Source of the DNA: an uncultured Kineothrix sp.
GTDB lineage: Bacteria; Bacillota; Clostridia; Lachnospirales; Lachnospiraceae
Assembly (NCBI GenBank): GCA_910588855.1
Contig: CAJUSR010000008.1
Location: 62,001 to 126,000 of the forward strand
Length of the DNA: 64,000 bases
Direction of reading: 5' to 3'
Part shown: piece after piece, positions 43,626 to 51,950 of the stretch
How the letters are laid out: each line of letters opens with the position of its first letter
Position numbering within the stretch: the stretch's first letter is position 1
The notes under the pieces: generated by a model
Database searches by the model: none
Told to the model about the DNA's origin: nothing
What the model saw: only the letters and a program-made list of their open reading frames with translations
Made by a program: the position numbers and the translations under genes

Positions 43626-44519
43626 ATGAAAATTCTTGCATTTGATATTGGCGGCACTGCAATTAAATATAGTATATGCGAAGACGATAAGCTACTTAAT
43701 GTGAATGAAATCCCTACCAATGCAATGATGGGTGCGCAGCATGTTATGGATACTCTGAAAGGGCTAACGAATACTTTAAGCAAAGACACCTCTTTCGATG
43801 CCATCGGAATCAGCACTGCCGGGCAAGTGAATGCCGAAACAGGTTCTATTATTTACGCTAACACTAATCTCCCGGGCTATACGGGAACCCAGATACGGAC
43901 GGAATTGGAAGAACTTTTCCATGTTCCGGTTTCTGTTGAAAACGATGTAAACGCAGCGGCCTTAGGGGAAGCCATATATGGAGCGGGGCAAGGGCATTCC
44001 GATTTCCTCTGCCTCACTTACGGCACCGGAGTTGGCGGGGCCATTATCAGAGATAGGGAAATCTATCATGGTTCCAGTTTCTCCGCCGGAGAGTTCGGCG
44101 CGATGGTAACCCACGGCACAGCCAAAATCCTTGGCAACGACTTTTTCGACGGCTGCTACGAGCGTTATGCTTCCACCACCGCTTTAGTAAACGCTGCCGC
44201 CGCTTACGACCCCTCCATCACCAGCGGCAAACAGGTTTTTGAAAAATTAGAGGATGAACAAATCCAAGGTATTTTGGATTGCTGGATTACGGAAATCGTT
44301 CTTGGACTTACTACATTGATTCATATTTTTAATCCATCCTGCATCATACTTGGCGGCGGGATTATGGTACAGCCTTGCATCCTGCAGAAAATCAAAGAAA
44401 AAATGCCGCAAAGCATTATGCCAAGTTTCGGCCATGTCGAAATCAAAACTGCTGCATTAGGGAATGCGGCCGGACTTCTTGGGGCAAATTATCTTGCCAA
44501 ACAGCATATCAACCGGTAA
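43626..44519 (+). CDS. nanK: ROK family kinase, probable N-acetylmannosamine kinase
   Basis: 297 residues. The ATP-binding start KILAFDIGGTAIKYSICEDD, VSVENDVNAAALGEAIYGAG and LTYGTGVGGAIIRDREIYHG are ROK motifs, and FSAGEFGAMV holds the sugar-binding Glu. The CxCGxxGC zinc motif of many ROK kinases is missing, as in several Firmicutes ManNAc kinases. With NanA and NanE it completes sialic acid to GlcNAc-6-P. GGGAGGTTAGGTT leads to ATG. The 26-bp array just upstream may affect its expression. Confidence 0.87.
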   Translation: MKILAFDIGGTAIKYSICEDDKLLNVNEIPTNAMMGAQHVMDTLKGLTNTLSKDTSFDAIGISTAGQVNAETGSIIYANTNLPGYTGTQIRTELEELFHVPVSVENDVNAAALGEAIYGAGQGHSDFLCLTYGTGVGGAIIRDREIYHGSSFSAGEFGAMVTHGTAKILGNDFFDGCYERYASTTALVNAAAAYDPSITSGKQVFEKLEDEQIQGILDCWITEIVLGLTTLIHIFNPSCIILGGGIMVQPCILQKIKEKMPQSIMPSFGHVEIKTAALGNAAGLLGANYLAKQHINR

Positions 44520-44736
44520 TACATTTTTCCACCGAGGCAAAAAAGAAATACGTACTGTGGATATCCGGGGCCAGGCAACGGCTGGCGGCCAGAAAAGCAT
44601 TTTCAACATACAGCCTTTTTACCGTATACAAATATTTTCTGCATGCCAAAAGCCTTTTCATCAATGCCCGGCCTTCCGGTTTTATCTTAATGTGTATTTT
44701 AAATATCTTAAAGCAAAAATAAAGCAAAAACTATGT

Positions 44737-45579
44737 TCAGCAATTTCCCACAAATACATTTTCCAAATGCTTCCTCGCAATATCTGCAAGGGCATATACT
44801 GCCTTCCTTTCCGTCGCCCCCCTGTCCTTCATGCGATATAGGGGAAAGAAGCGGCTCACATGGAGTGGGATTTCTCTATTAATAGAAGCAATCCATTCCG
44901 CCTCTTCTTCCATCTCTTTTGGCCCGTCATTTTCCCCCGGCACAATTAAAGTAGTCAATTCCACATGGCAGCTTCCGGCAGCACGGGCAATAAATGCTTT
45001 CACCGTTTCAAAATCCCCTCCCAATTTCCTGTAGTATGCCTCCCGGAAACCTTTCAAGTCAATGTTCATCGCATCAATATAAGGCAGAACCTGTTCCAAT
45101 ACCTCCAGCGAGACCGAACCGTTAGTCACCAGTACATTATCCATCCCGGCTTCCTTCACCAGCCTGGCGGCATCCCGCACATATTCCCATCCCACCAGCG
45201 GTTCATTATAAGTAAACGCTACGCCGATATTTCCTTCCTTTCGGCATTCCAATGCCCTATCCGTCAATTCTTCAGGGGAAATATAAATTGACCCAATCGT
45301 CTCCCTTGCCGTTTTCTTATCTATCATGGAAATTTCGTGGTTTTGGCAGAAGGGGCATTTTAAATTACAGCCAAAACTGCCCACCGACAAAATCAGACTG
45401 CCCGGACGATACATTTTTAACGGTTTTTTCTCAATAGGATCCAAAGCAAGGGATGTGGCCATCCCGTAGTTGTCGCATATAATCTTACCCTCCACATTTT
45501 TCCGCGCCAAACAAATCCCCTGCTGCCCCGGATTCAAACTACAGCGATGCATACAAGTATAACATACTGTTTTTCCCAT
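44737..45579 (-). CDS. amrS: AmmeMemoRadiSam system radical SAM enzyme
   Basis: 280 residues. CMHRCSLNPGQQGICLARKN at the N-terminus is typical of AmrS/PflA-like proteins and SFGCNLKCPFCQNHEIS carries the CX3CX2C iron-sulfur motif. VAFTYNEPLVGWEYV and VLVTNGSVSLEVLEQ form the SAM site. AmrS acts with the MEMO1 and AMMECR1 proteins, which are fused in the gene upstream at 45682; the true substrate of the system is not settled. Convergent with nanK; the 217 bp between them show nothing recognisable. Confidence 0.92.
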   Translation of the reverse strand: MGKTVCYTCMHRCSLNPGQQGICLARKNVEGKIICDNYGMATSLALDPIEKKPLKMYRPGSLILSVGSFGCNLKCPFCQNHEISMIDKKTARETIGSIYISPEELTDRALECRKEGNIGVAFTYNEPLVGWEYVRDAARLVKEAGMDNVLVTNGSVSLEVLEQVLPYIDAMNIDLKGFREAYYRKLGGDFETVKAFIARAAGSCHVELTTLIVPGENDGPKEMEEEAEWIASINREIPLHVSRFFPLYRMKDRGATERKAVYALADIARKHLENVFVGNC

Positions 45580-45681
45580 ATTCCGTTCCCTTCTCCTGTT
45601 TTCTCCAAACTGCCATTTCCCCCAATGCTACCGTTCCCCGAAACCGGCACGCCTTAGGATAATTCTTCTTTCAGATATCCC

Positions 45682-47067
45682 TTAAAAGTGCCTTACTACT
45701 TCAAACCTTTCCAGCTCCACCTGCTCCGGCTCCCCGATTCCGGCCTTACGTTTGGCGATGGCAATCTGCTCTTCCACCGTATCCACTCCGTCCAGATTGG
45801 GCAGCAATAATCCCCTTTTATATCCTTTGGTTACAATAACCCCATACCTTTTCACGTCCAACTGTGCGGGGGATTCTATTTTCTCCGTATCGCCCAGCAC
45901 ATCCACACTGATTACCAACTTATCCAGTTCTTCCGGCTCCACCGGTTCAAATCTGGAATCCCTGACAGATGCGCTAATGGCATTTTCTATAATTTCTTCC
46001 GCAACGGACTTCTGTACGGCACAAATGGTACCGATACAGCCCCGCAGCCTGCCGTCCTTTTTTAAGGACACAAAGACCCCTGCTGCCCGGCCGGACATTT
46101 CTTCCGGTAACCCTTCCGGCAGATTTATCTTTTTCTTATTCCGGACATATTCCTCTATAGTTTTTCTGGCCAGCCGTACATACTCATCTTCTTTCCCCCG
46201 CAGTTCCAACAGTCTTTCCTTTTCCTTTTGCTCATATTTTTCTCCAAAATCCCTTTCCGGATTCCATCCGCAGGGAATATAGCTGCAAATGCCATAACCC
46301 ACCCCAAAAGGCCCTTCATAAGAAAGCCGCTCCGCCTCTAATTCCAACCGGTCCAAAGCCCCTGCCATTATGGTAAACGAACGATGCCCGCATTCCCCCG
46401 CTTTTTCGCAAAAATCTTCCGGAAACTCCAGCAATTCGCCAAATCCCCCTCTTGCCATGATATCCATAATACGGCTGTCATAGGCAGGCCCTTCCTCCCG
46501 GTAGCCATAGGGCCCGTCTTCTTTCAATCTATGGGATAAGTCCCCGCTGCCAATCAGCACCGTTTTCCTTCCCAGGCTTTCCGACGCCTTTTGGATACAT
46601 TGCCCCAATTCATAATGTGTAATCAGCGGCAAGCCGGACAACCCAATCCTTACCAGATGATATCCTTTCCAATATTGCCCCACAAAGTACAACGGCACCA
46701 TCGTTCCATGATCCAACCGCTTTTCCCTCTCCCCTAAGGTCCCTGCCGGAATCCTTCCTATATCCGCCAGCCTGCAAAGTTCCTTTACAAACTCTGTATC
46801 ATAGGAAACTTCCATTTTTACATTCCCTGCACGGAACTGCCCCAAGTCCCCCTTTGCCCCTTTGCCGGGCGATATATGGAAATAATCCGCATACATTGTC
46901 TGATGAGGGGAAACGACAACAATAGTATCCGGTTTCAGTTCCCCAATCCTTTTTCCTATTTCATGATAAGCGTGGATGGTATCCATAATTTTCTTTTCTT
47001 CACCCTTTCCCACATCCGGCACAATTAAAGGCGGATGGGGAACCATAAATGCTGCTGCGATTCCCAT
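45682..47067 (-). CDS. Fused AmmeMemoRadiSam proteins B (MEMO1) and A (AMMECR1)
   Basis: 461 residues. Residues 1-270 are MEMO1/LigB-like: FMVPHPPLIVPDVGKGEEKK, VVSPHQTMYADYFHI, RLDHGTMVPLYFV and VLIGSGDLSHRLKEDGPYG keep the metal-type His and Asp residues. Residues about 285-461 are AMMECR1: AAGVFVSLKKDGRLRGCIGT and VTKGYKRGLLLPNLDGVDTV. The two chains, separate in many genomes, are joined by a charged helical linker. AGAGGAGGTAAAA precedes ATG. It lies 102 bp upstream of amrS in the same direction. Confidence 0.92.
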   Translation of the reverse strand: MGIAAAFMVPHPPLIVPDVGKGEEKKIMDTIHAYHEIGKRIGELKPDTIVVVSPHQTMYADYFHISPGKGAKGDLGQFRAGNVKMEVSYDTEFVKELCRLADIGRIPAGTLGEREKRLDHGTMVPLYFVGQYWKGYHLVRIGLSGLPLITHYELGQCIQKASESLGRKTVLIGSGDLSHRLKEDGPYGYREEGPAYDSRIMDIMARGGFGELLEFPEDFCEKAGECGHRSFTIMAGALDRLELEAERLSYEGPFGVGYGICSYIPCGWNPERDFGEKYEQKEKERLLELRGKEDEYVRLARKTIEEYVRNKKKINLPEGLPEEMSGRAAGVFVSLKKDGRLRGCIGTICAVQKSVAEEIIENAISASVRDSRFEPVEPEELDKLVISVDVLGDTEKIESPAQLDVKRYGVIVTKGYKRGLLLPNLDGVDTVEEQIAIAKRKAGIGEPEQVELERFEVVRHF

Positions 47068-47147
47068 GTTTTTACCTCCTCTATTCCCATTTACAACGCA
47101 TCAAACAGACATGCCGCAAAAGGCATATAAATCCTCACATAAATCCT

Positions 47148-47429
47148 TTAACGTATTTTGAATTTGGTTTCCTTGCTTACTATCGGAATTGTCTTTTCCT
47201 CAATCTTTTCTATTGAAATAAAACGGCCCCGGTTTAACATGCCCAAAAGTTCCCGTATCCGCTCTTCCGTTCCCTGCACTTCCATTTCCACACTGCCATC
47301 CCACCGGTTGCGCACCCAGCCTGTCAGCCCAAGGTCGGACGCCGCATAACACGCGCTATACCGGAAACCGACGCCCTGAACTCTTCCATAAATATCCATA
47401 TGCTTACGGACTATCCTCTCTTCGTTCAT
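47148..47429 (-). CDS. Acylphosphatase
   Basis: 93 residues, a small ferredoxin-like enzyme that hydrolyses carboxyl-phosphate bonds. YGRVQGVGFRYSACYAASDL contains the phosphate loop and catalytic Arg; GLTGWVRNRWDGSVEMEVQG contains the catalytic Asn. The ribosome binding site is weak (AAGGA about 12 bases before ATG). It leads the Memo/radical SAM group and ends 80 bp before it. Confidence 0.93.
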   Translation of the reverse strand: MNEERIVRKHMDIYGRVQGVGFRYSACYAASDLGLTGWVRNRWDGSVEMEVQGTEERIRELLGMLNRGRFISIEKIEEKTIPIVSKETKFKIR

Positions 47430-47774
47430 CCTGCTATTTTATCCTTTCCAAACCAATCCATACCCCCAAGGAGCAAGGGAACACTTCGTTTTGTATTACA
47501 GTTTTTGCAGTAAACCTAATATAGCGTTCTATCCTATCCGCTTCCCATCATAAAAATCCAACTTATCTTTAAACCCATTATAACAGAATGCGGCAAAAAC
47601 GCACTTGTTTTCTTTCTCATGTACGGTAAAGAATTAAGTAACCGAAAGCAAGAGATAGACCGCCAACACCACACTATTCCGAACCGAAGAAATCAAAGAC
47701 CACAAAAAAAGCATTGTGTTGTTAATATTTATTTGACTGTATATAATACAGCATATAAAAAAATCCGCAATATT
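47430..47774. other. Intergenic region with little recognisable content
   Basis: About 345 bp between the acylphosphatase start and the LytTR control region. A short inverted repeat CTGTAT-ATA-ATACAG lies at 47737-47751. A 58-codon frame from ATG near 47620 has no ribosome binding site and no recognisable content, so it is not called. Confidence 0.5.
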
Positions 47775-47845
47775 TGTATCTTGGTAAGGTGAAAATGTAT
47801 CTTAGTTGTAAGTATGTTTCTTTTGGCGAAAGACTATGCTATAAC
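47775..47845 (+). promoter_or_regulatory. Candidate LytTR operator (21-bp spaced direct repeats) and promoter
   Basis: TGTATCTTGGT (47775-47785) and TGTATCTTAGT (47796-47806) are start-to-start 21 bp apart, two helical turns, the arrangement LytTR domains bind. An extended -10 box, TGC-TATAAC, ends at 47845; the matching -35 (TTTCTT at 47817) is poor, fitting a promoter that needs an activator. This suggests self-regulation. Confidence 0.55.
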
Positions 47846-47863
47846 TTTTAAAGGGGTGAAAAA

Positions 47864-48313
47864 ATGAAAATAAAGACAGAAGAGGATTTGTCCTGTAAAG
47901 AACCAGAAGTAATAATTAGATATTCCCAAAAGGACAAACAAATTAATCGTATTATAGATTTTTTGCAGTCATTTGACATGCAAATAAAATGTGCTGGCGA
48001 TAATGCCGAGCAAATGATAAATATTTTGGATATTTATTACATAGAGAGCGTTGACAAAAAGACTTTTGTATATCTTGAAAATGCAGTGTACCGTACCGAT
48101 TTTCGGTTATACCAACTAAAAAACAAATTACAAACATATGGTTTTGTGCAAATCAGCAAATCATGTGTCTTAAACATAAACGCTTTGGACAGCATTAGAC
48201 CTCTTTTCAATAGCAGAATGGAAGCAACATTGAAAAAAGGTGAAAAGGTTAATATCAATCGCAATTATTTAAATGGAGTAAAAAATGCATTGGGAGGAGA
48301 TAAAGAAGTATGA
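47864..48313 (+). CDS. LytTR-domain DNA-binding regulator
   Basis: 149 residues. The C-terminal 90 residues are a LytTR domain: ILDIYYIESVDKKTFVYLEN, LYQLKNKLQTYGFVQISKSC and LNINALDSIRPLFNSRMEAT. No receiver domain is present, as in the short LytTR proteins that are paired with DUF3021 membrane proteins in Firmicutes. AAAGGGGTG lies before ATG. The end overlaps the DUF3021 gene by four bases (ATGA), so they form a translational pair, with the membrane protein possibly controlling the regulator. Confidence 0.9.
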   Translation: MKIKTEEDLSCKEPEVIIRYSQKDKQINRIIDFLQSFDMQIKCAGDNAEQMINILDIYYIESVDKKTFVYLENAVYRTDFRLYQLKNKLQTYGFVQISKSCVLNINALDSIRPLFNSRMEATLKKGEKVNINRNYLNGVKNALGGDKEV

Positions 48314-48708
48314 AAAAGAATATTGTAAATATTTTGGCTACAACGGGAATTTCCTTGCTGCTGCTTTCAGTCGTTGCCCTGTTTTTTCATGCAAGTTGTA
48401 TTTATTTGGAAACAGTGTTTCAGGCTTTTTGTATAAACATCATTACCCATTTAGGAATAATGATTATTCAAAAAATAGAATTAAAAAATATTTTTACTGA
48501 AATGGTGCTGGAAATCTTATTTATAGTGTGCGAACTTCTTGTGTTTGGGCGATTGTTTGATTGGTTTGCAAGTTTATCATTTTTACTGCTTGTTTTTATG
48601 GGAGTTATAATATATATCATTTCACATTTTTTGAATTTGTTACAAATGAAACAAGAAGCAAAAGAAATCAATTTGCTAATTAAGAACCGGAATAAAAATC
48701 AAGACTAA
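48310..48708 (+). CDS. DUF3021 family membrane protein
   Basis: 132 residues with four predicted membrane helices (ILATTGISLLLLSVVALFF; FQAFCINIITHLGIMII; MVLEILFIVCELLVFG; LSFLLLVFMGVIIYIISHFL) and a charged C-terminal tail. DUF3021 proteins regularly follow a short LytTR regulator and are thought to hold it at the membrane. GGAGGAG lies upstream of ATG. Biochemical function is unknown. Confidence 0.82.
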   Translation: MKKNIVNILATTGISLLLLSVVALFFHASCIYLETVFQAFCINIITHLGIMIIQKIELKNIFTEMVLEILFIVCELLVFGRLFDWFASLSFLLLVFMGVIIYIISHFLNLLQMKQEAKEINLLIKNRNKNQD

Positions 48709-48746
48709 GAAGGGCTACTGCCACAACCATTCAGAGGAAAAGAAAC

Positions 48747-49589
48747 ATGGAAAATAGAAGAACAATAAGCGTTATCAGTGTGATGTTTGTTTTGTTAATG
48801 ATTGTTAGAGTGATAGAAATTGTTTTTGTAAAAACCGACCAAACATGGGTTGGTGAAAATATATTACATAAAATCTGCTGCATTTTGCTGATATGGATTT
48901 CATTGGATATGCTTAGGCTTCATTGGAGTGATTTGGGATTTTCAAAAAAAGGGGTATTTACTGGTTTGAAATATGGTCTTGCTCTTGGCATAAGCACCTT
49001 TTTTCTTTCTTACGCTGCAGAATTTATTGTATTGTTTGTAATGGGCAAACACCCATCTTTGCGATTTTATATTACAAATTTTTCACTTACACAAATACAT
49101 ACAAATGGCAGTTCCCTATCAGCAGTGACAGTGTGCATGATTGGCAACATAGTAAATGTCTATGCGGAAGAGGGACTGTTTAGAGGACTGTTTTATAAAA
49201 TTGGCATACAATACTATTCTCAAAAGACAGCTAATATAATACAGGCCCTGCTTTTTGGAATATGGCATATTACCAACATAATAAATCCTCTGCTTGACGG
49301 TTCCATGAATATTGCTATGGCAGTTTTTATGGGCATAGGATATATACTATTGTCCGGAATTTTAGCCTATGAATGGGGGATGTGTGCAGCATTGTCTGGA
49401 ACGCTTTGGATAGGTGCAGCAGAACATTTATTTAACAATTTCATAAGCAATTCCTTACATACGGTGACGGAAACAGGAGCAGATGAATTGATGATAATTA
49501 GAATAACTTTATCAAATATATTATCATTGCTATTTGTTTTGGTTATCTCTCAAAAAAATATACATAACAAATGTTGTATACAAATATAA
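48747..49589 (+). CDS. CPBP family intramembrane metalloprotease
   Basis: 280 residues, seven to eight membrane helices. The Abi/CAAX protease motifs are all present: EEGLFRGLFYKIG (EExxxR), LFGIWHITNIINP (FxxxH), and a later GAAEHLFNNF with His and Asn. Such proteins cleave or bind prenylated or peptide substrates and often give immunity to self-made bacteriocins. It is 38 bp after the DUF3021 gene and likely in the same transcript. AGAGGAAAAG precedes ATG. Base composition is AT-rich compared with the flagellar genes. Confidence 0.88.
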   Translation: MENRRTISVISVMFVLLMIVRVIEIVFVKTDQTWVGENILHKICCILLIWISLDMLRLHWSDLGFSKKGVFTGLKYGLALGISTFFLSYAAEFIVLFVMGKHPSLRFYITNFSLTQIHTNGSSLSAVTVCMIGNIVNVYAEEGLFRGLFYKIGIQYYSQKTANIIQALLFGIWHITNIINPLLDGSMNIAMAVFMGIGYILLSGILAYEWGMCAALSGTLWIGAAEHLFNNFISNSLHTVTETGADELMIIRITLSNILSLLFVLVISQKNIHNKCCIQI

Positions 49590-49775
49590 AAAAATAAAAG
49601 CAACCATAAACCATGCCGTTGATATTTTTAAGAAGTAGCCTCAAAGTATGATGGCATTGTCACAAAATCGACTAAACACATTTACTGTTATCAATCGTTT
49701 CATTGACAAGCCTGTTTCCAGACAAAAAGCTATCGTACTTTTAGCTCTTTCTTCCCTCCCTAATCATACTTTTTA

Positions 49776-49827
49776 TTGACAGAAAGAATGGGATAACGTA
49801 AACTATAGTTGTGTTACAAATGTAGTA
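49776..49827 (+). promoter_or_regulatory. Promoter and BlaI/MecI-type operator
   Basis: TTGACA (49776-49781), 17 bp, TAAACT (49799-49804), followed at once by TTACAAATGTAGTA (49814-49827). The TACA-NN-TGTA core and flanks match the BlaI/MecI operator. Bound repressor would sit at the transcription start, so the blaI-blaR1-like pair is probably self-repressed. Confidence 0.75.
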
Positions 49828-49848
49828 CGTTTGAGGAAGGAGTCACGA

Positions 49849-50232
49849 ATGAATCCGGTGGACTGTAAAATTTCTGATGCAGAGCTTGAGGTGATGAATA
49901 TACTTTGGCGTGAAAAGCAGCCGGTACCGTTTAGTAGTATCCGTACTGAATTGCATAATAAAATGGGCTGGGAAAAATCCACAATCGCAACGCTTCTTAG
50001 AAGGCTGCAGCGAAAAGGGGCCATTTCATTCCAAGAGAAAGAAATTCATTATTATATGCCGAATATCTCAAAAGAAGATTATATCCGGTTCAGGAAAAAA
50101 AGTTTTATAGATAAACTTTTTGAGGGCAGTGTAAAGAACTTTGTCGCATCCCTTTGCCAAAGCGGGGAACTCACAGAAGCTGATATAGACGAGCTAAAAA
50201 CATATTTCCGAATGGAGGAGGAAAACAAATGA
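49849..50232 (+). CDS. BlaI/MecI family transcriptional repressor
   Basis: About 127 residues. The winged helix is ISDAELEVMNILWREKQPVP and WEKSTIATLLRRLQRKGAIS; the rest (EKEIHYYMPNISKEDYIRFR, FLESGSVKNF-like) forms the dimer domain. ATG 49849 follows GGAAGGAG by six bases; an in-frame TTG upstream is less likely. It overlaps the M56 peptidase gene by four bases. A matching operator lies 22 bp before the start codon. What signal it serves is unknown. Confidence 0.9.
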   Translation: MNPVDCKISDAELEVMNILWREKQPVPFSSIRTELHNKMGWEKSTIATLLRRLQRKGAISFQEKEIHYYMPNISKEDYIRFRKKSFIDKLFEGSVKNFVASLCQSGELTEADIDELKTYFRMEEENK

Positions 50233-51584
50233 GTGTTGCCGAAGAGTATGTTATGGAAATTGTTAAGCTTATTCTTGCCATGACATTGACCGGGAGTACC
50301 GTATCATTTTTTCTATTTGCAATAAAGCCAATCATCAAAAACAAGCTGCCAAAGGCCTTTCAATATTACATGTGGTTTCCGGTGATAATGGCTTTCCTGC
50401 TGCCGTTATCCCAAATCGTTGCAATACCTGCTTTGGGCAGTCCGGCAATGCCAATGAAGTCCACGCAGGATATTGCCCAATGGATTGTTGATAAAGCGTC
50501 TGTCCAGCCTATTGATTTCTTATTAGCACCCCAGATGGAAAACGGGCAAGAAGCCCTGAAAACTACTGCACATTTTCCAAATGTTGCAACCGTATTCTTT
50601 CTTTTCTGGCAATTGGGAATGATTTTGTTCTTCAGCTTTCAAATTGTCTGTTATGCACTATATGTCCAAAGACTCAAAAAATATAACAGAAATGCAAATC
50701 AGCAGGAAATGGAGTTGCTGCATGGGCTATCCGGAAGTAAGAATGCTCCTGGGTTGTATAAAAATCCGGCAGCGGCAACCCCTGTTTTGGTTGGAATATT
50801 CCGCCCGGCAATCATTTTGCCCGATAAAAAATATGAAGATATAGAGCTTCAAAGTATTCTTTTACATGAAATTACACATATGAGGAAGCATGATATTGTA
50901 ATCAAATGGTTGTTGATTCTGGTTGGCGCACTGCATTGGTTTAATCCCGTTACCTACTTTGTCCGCCGGGAGATTGACAGAGCATGTGAATTAGCTTGTG
51001 ACGAGTCTGTCATAAAAAAATTGGACAATGCCGGAAGGCAGCATTATGGCAATGCACTAGTTATGGTTGCCGCTGATATAATAAGGAAGGTTCCTATTTC
51101 GATGCCTATGCTTAAAGACAAGAAAAATCTGAAAGAAAGGTTAAATGCCATTATGAAACACAAAGATTTTCCTAAAAAGACCATTTATTTATCCGGAATA
51201 TTGCTTGTTGCTATTCTTTGTGGCACCTTTTATCTTGGCATAGCAAGGAGTTTAACGGTCCAAAAGAATGAAGGCATGGCGGCAGTTACAGATTCAACCC
51301 CTATACAGGAACAGAAGGTTCAAAAAGAAATCGAATTGATGCAGGCACTATATGATTATGATAAGGAAAATATTGTTGGAGTTTGGGTTGCTTTGGAGGA
51401 TTCTGATAACGAAATTATCTCCGCGAATATTTTTGTTGTCAGCAAAGACGGCATTATGGATGCAAAAGAGCAGGATAAGATAGAAGCGATTGCGTCAGGG
51501 CATCTTAATCTCGATGCTCAAAATATCAGTTTGCAATACATGGACAGTGAAACATTTTATGCACAGGAGCTACAGAAGCCCTGA
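50229..51584 (+). CDS. BlaR1/MecR1-like M56 family membrane metallopeptidase
   Basis: 451 residues. Membrane helices at the start, then SILLHEITHMRKHDIVIKWL with the HExxH zinc site, and RACELACDESVIKKL carrying the third ligand Glu. Another helix (YLSGILLVAILCGTFYLGIA) leads to an outside tail of only about 110 residues. The tail lacks the SxxK/SxN/KTG penicillin-binding sensor of BlaR1, so it is not a beta-lactam receptor of the usual type. On signal it would cleave the BlaI-like repressor. GGAGGAAAAC precedes the start; the tail resembles no family that I can name. Confidence 0.87.
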   Translation: MSVAEEYVMEIVKLILAMTLTGSTVSFFLFAIKPIIKNKLPKAFQYYMWFPVIMAFLLPLSQIVAIPALGSPAMPMKSTQDIAQWIVDKASVQPIDFLLAPQMENGQEALKTTAHFPNVATVFFLFWQLGMILFFSFQIVCYALYVQRLKKYNRNANQQEMELLHGLSGSKNAPGLYKNPAAATPVLVGIFRPAIILPDKKYEDIELQSILLHEITHMRKHDIVIKWLLILVGALHWFNPVTYFVRREIDRACELACDESVIKKLDNAGRQHYGNALVMVAADIIRKVPISMPMLKDKKNLKERLNAIMKHKDFPKKTIYLSGILLVAILCGTFYLGIARSLTVQKNEGMAAVTDSTPIQEQKVQKEIELMQALYDYDKENIVGVWVALEDSDNEIISANIFVVSKDGIMDAKEQDKIEAIASGHLNLDAQNISLQYMDSETFYAQELQKP

Positions 51585-51707
51585 GCGCCAGACGCTTATC
51601 TATTTCCTTATCTCATTCATATTTTCTGTCCATATTTCCTCTTCAGCAGCTTCCCTTTCTCCTGCTGCCCCCGCTTTCCATCCATAAAGCAACAAGGAAA
51701 CGATACC

Positions 51708-51899
51708 AATGTCATTTAGTTAGCGTCTTGATTCAGCCGTGAGGAACATAAAATGCTCAAGGAACCCGTTAAAAAACGTCGGCACTTAACGAGGTTCCTC
51801 ACGAGTTTAGTGTCCGTTACGCTTTTTACCGAGCGGAAGCGTGGTGACAGAGCATTTTATGTTCCTCACGGCGTCCTGTACCGTTAACTAAATGACATT
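51708..51899. mobile_element. MITE-like element, 192 bp, with terminal inverted repeats and 12-bp flanking direct repeats
   Basis: The ends are AATGTCATTTAGTTAGCG and the complement of AATGTCATTTAGTTAACG (17 of 18 match). A second, perfect 23-bp inverted repeat lies inside (51736-51758 and 51850-51872). GGAAACGATACC occurs on both sides (51696-51707 and 51900-51911) and reads as a target-site duplication. No protein is encoded. It lies between the convergent M56 peptidase and FtsX-like permease genes, so it harms neither. The rest of the 366-bp gap shows nothing else. Confidence 0.82.
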
Positions 51900-51950
51900 G
51901 GAAACGATACCCCAGGTTATTTTATCGTGCATCCTATAATCATCATTCCA

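Noticed and set aside
44509..44727. A 72-codon minus-strand gene after nanK
   Set aside because: It overlaps the end of nanK and has no recognisable content or convincing ribosome binding site.
47620..47793. A 58-codon plus-strand frame before the LytTR gene
   Set aside because: No ribosome binding site, and it runs through the proposed regulator repeats.
51708..51899. A simple bidirectional terminator
   Set aside because: The exact 12-bp repeats on both flanks and the matched ends fit an inserted element better; a terminator role could be secondary.
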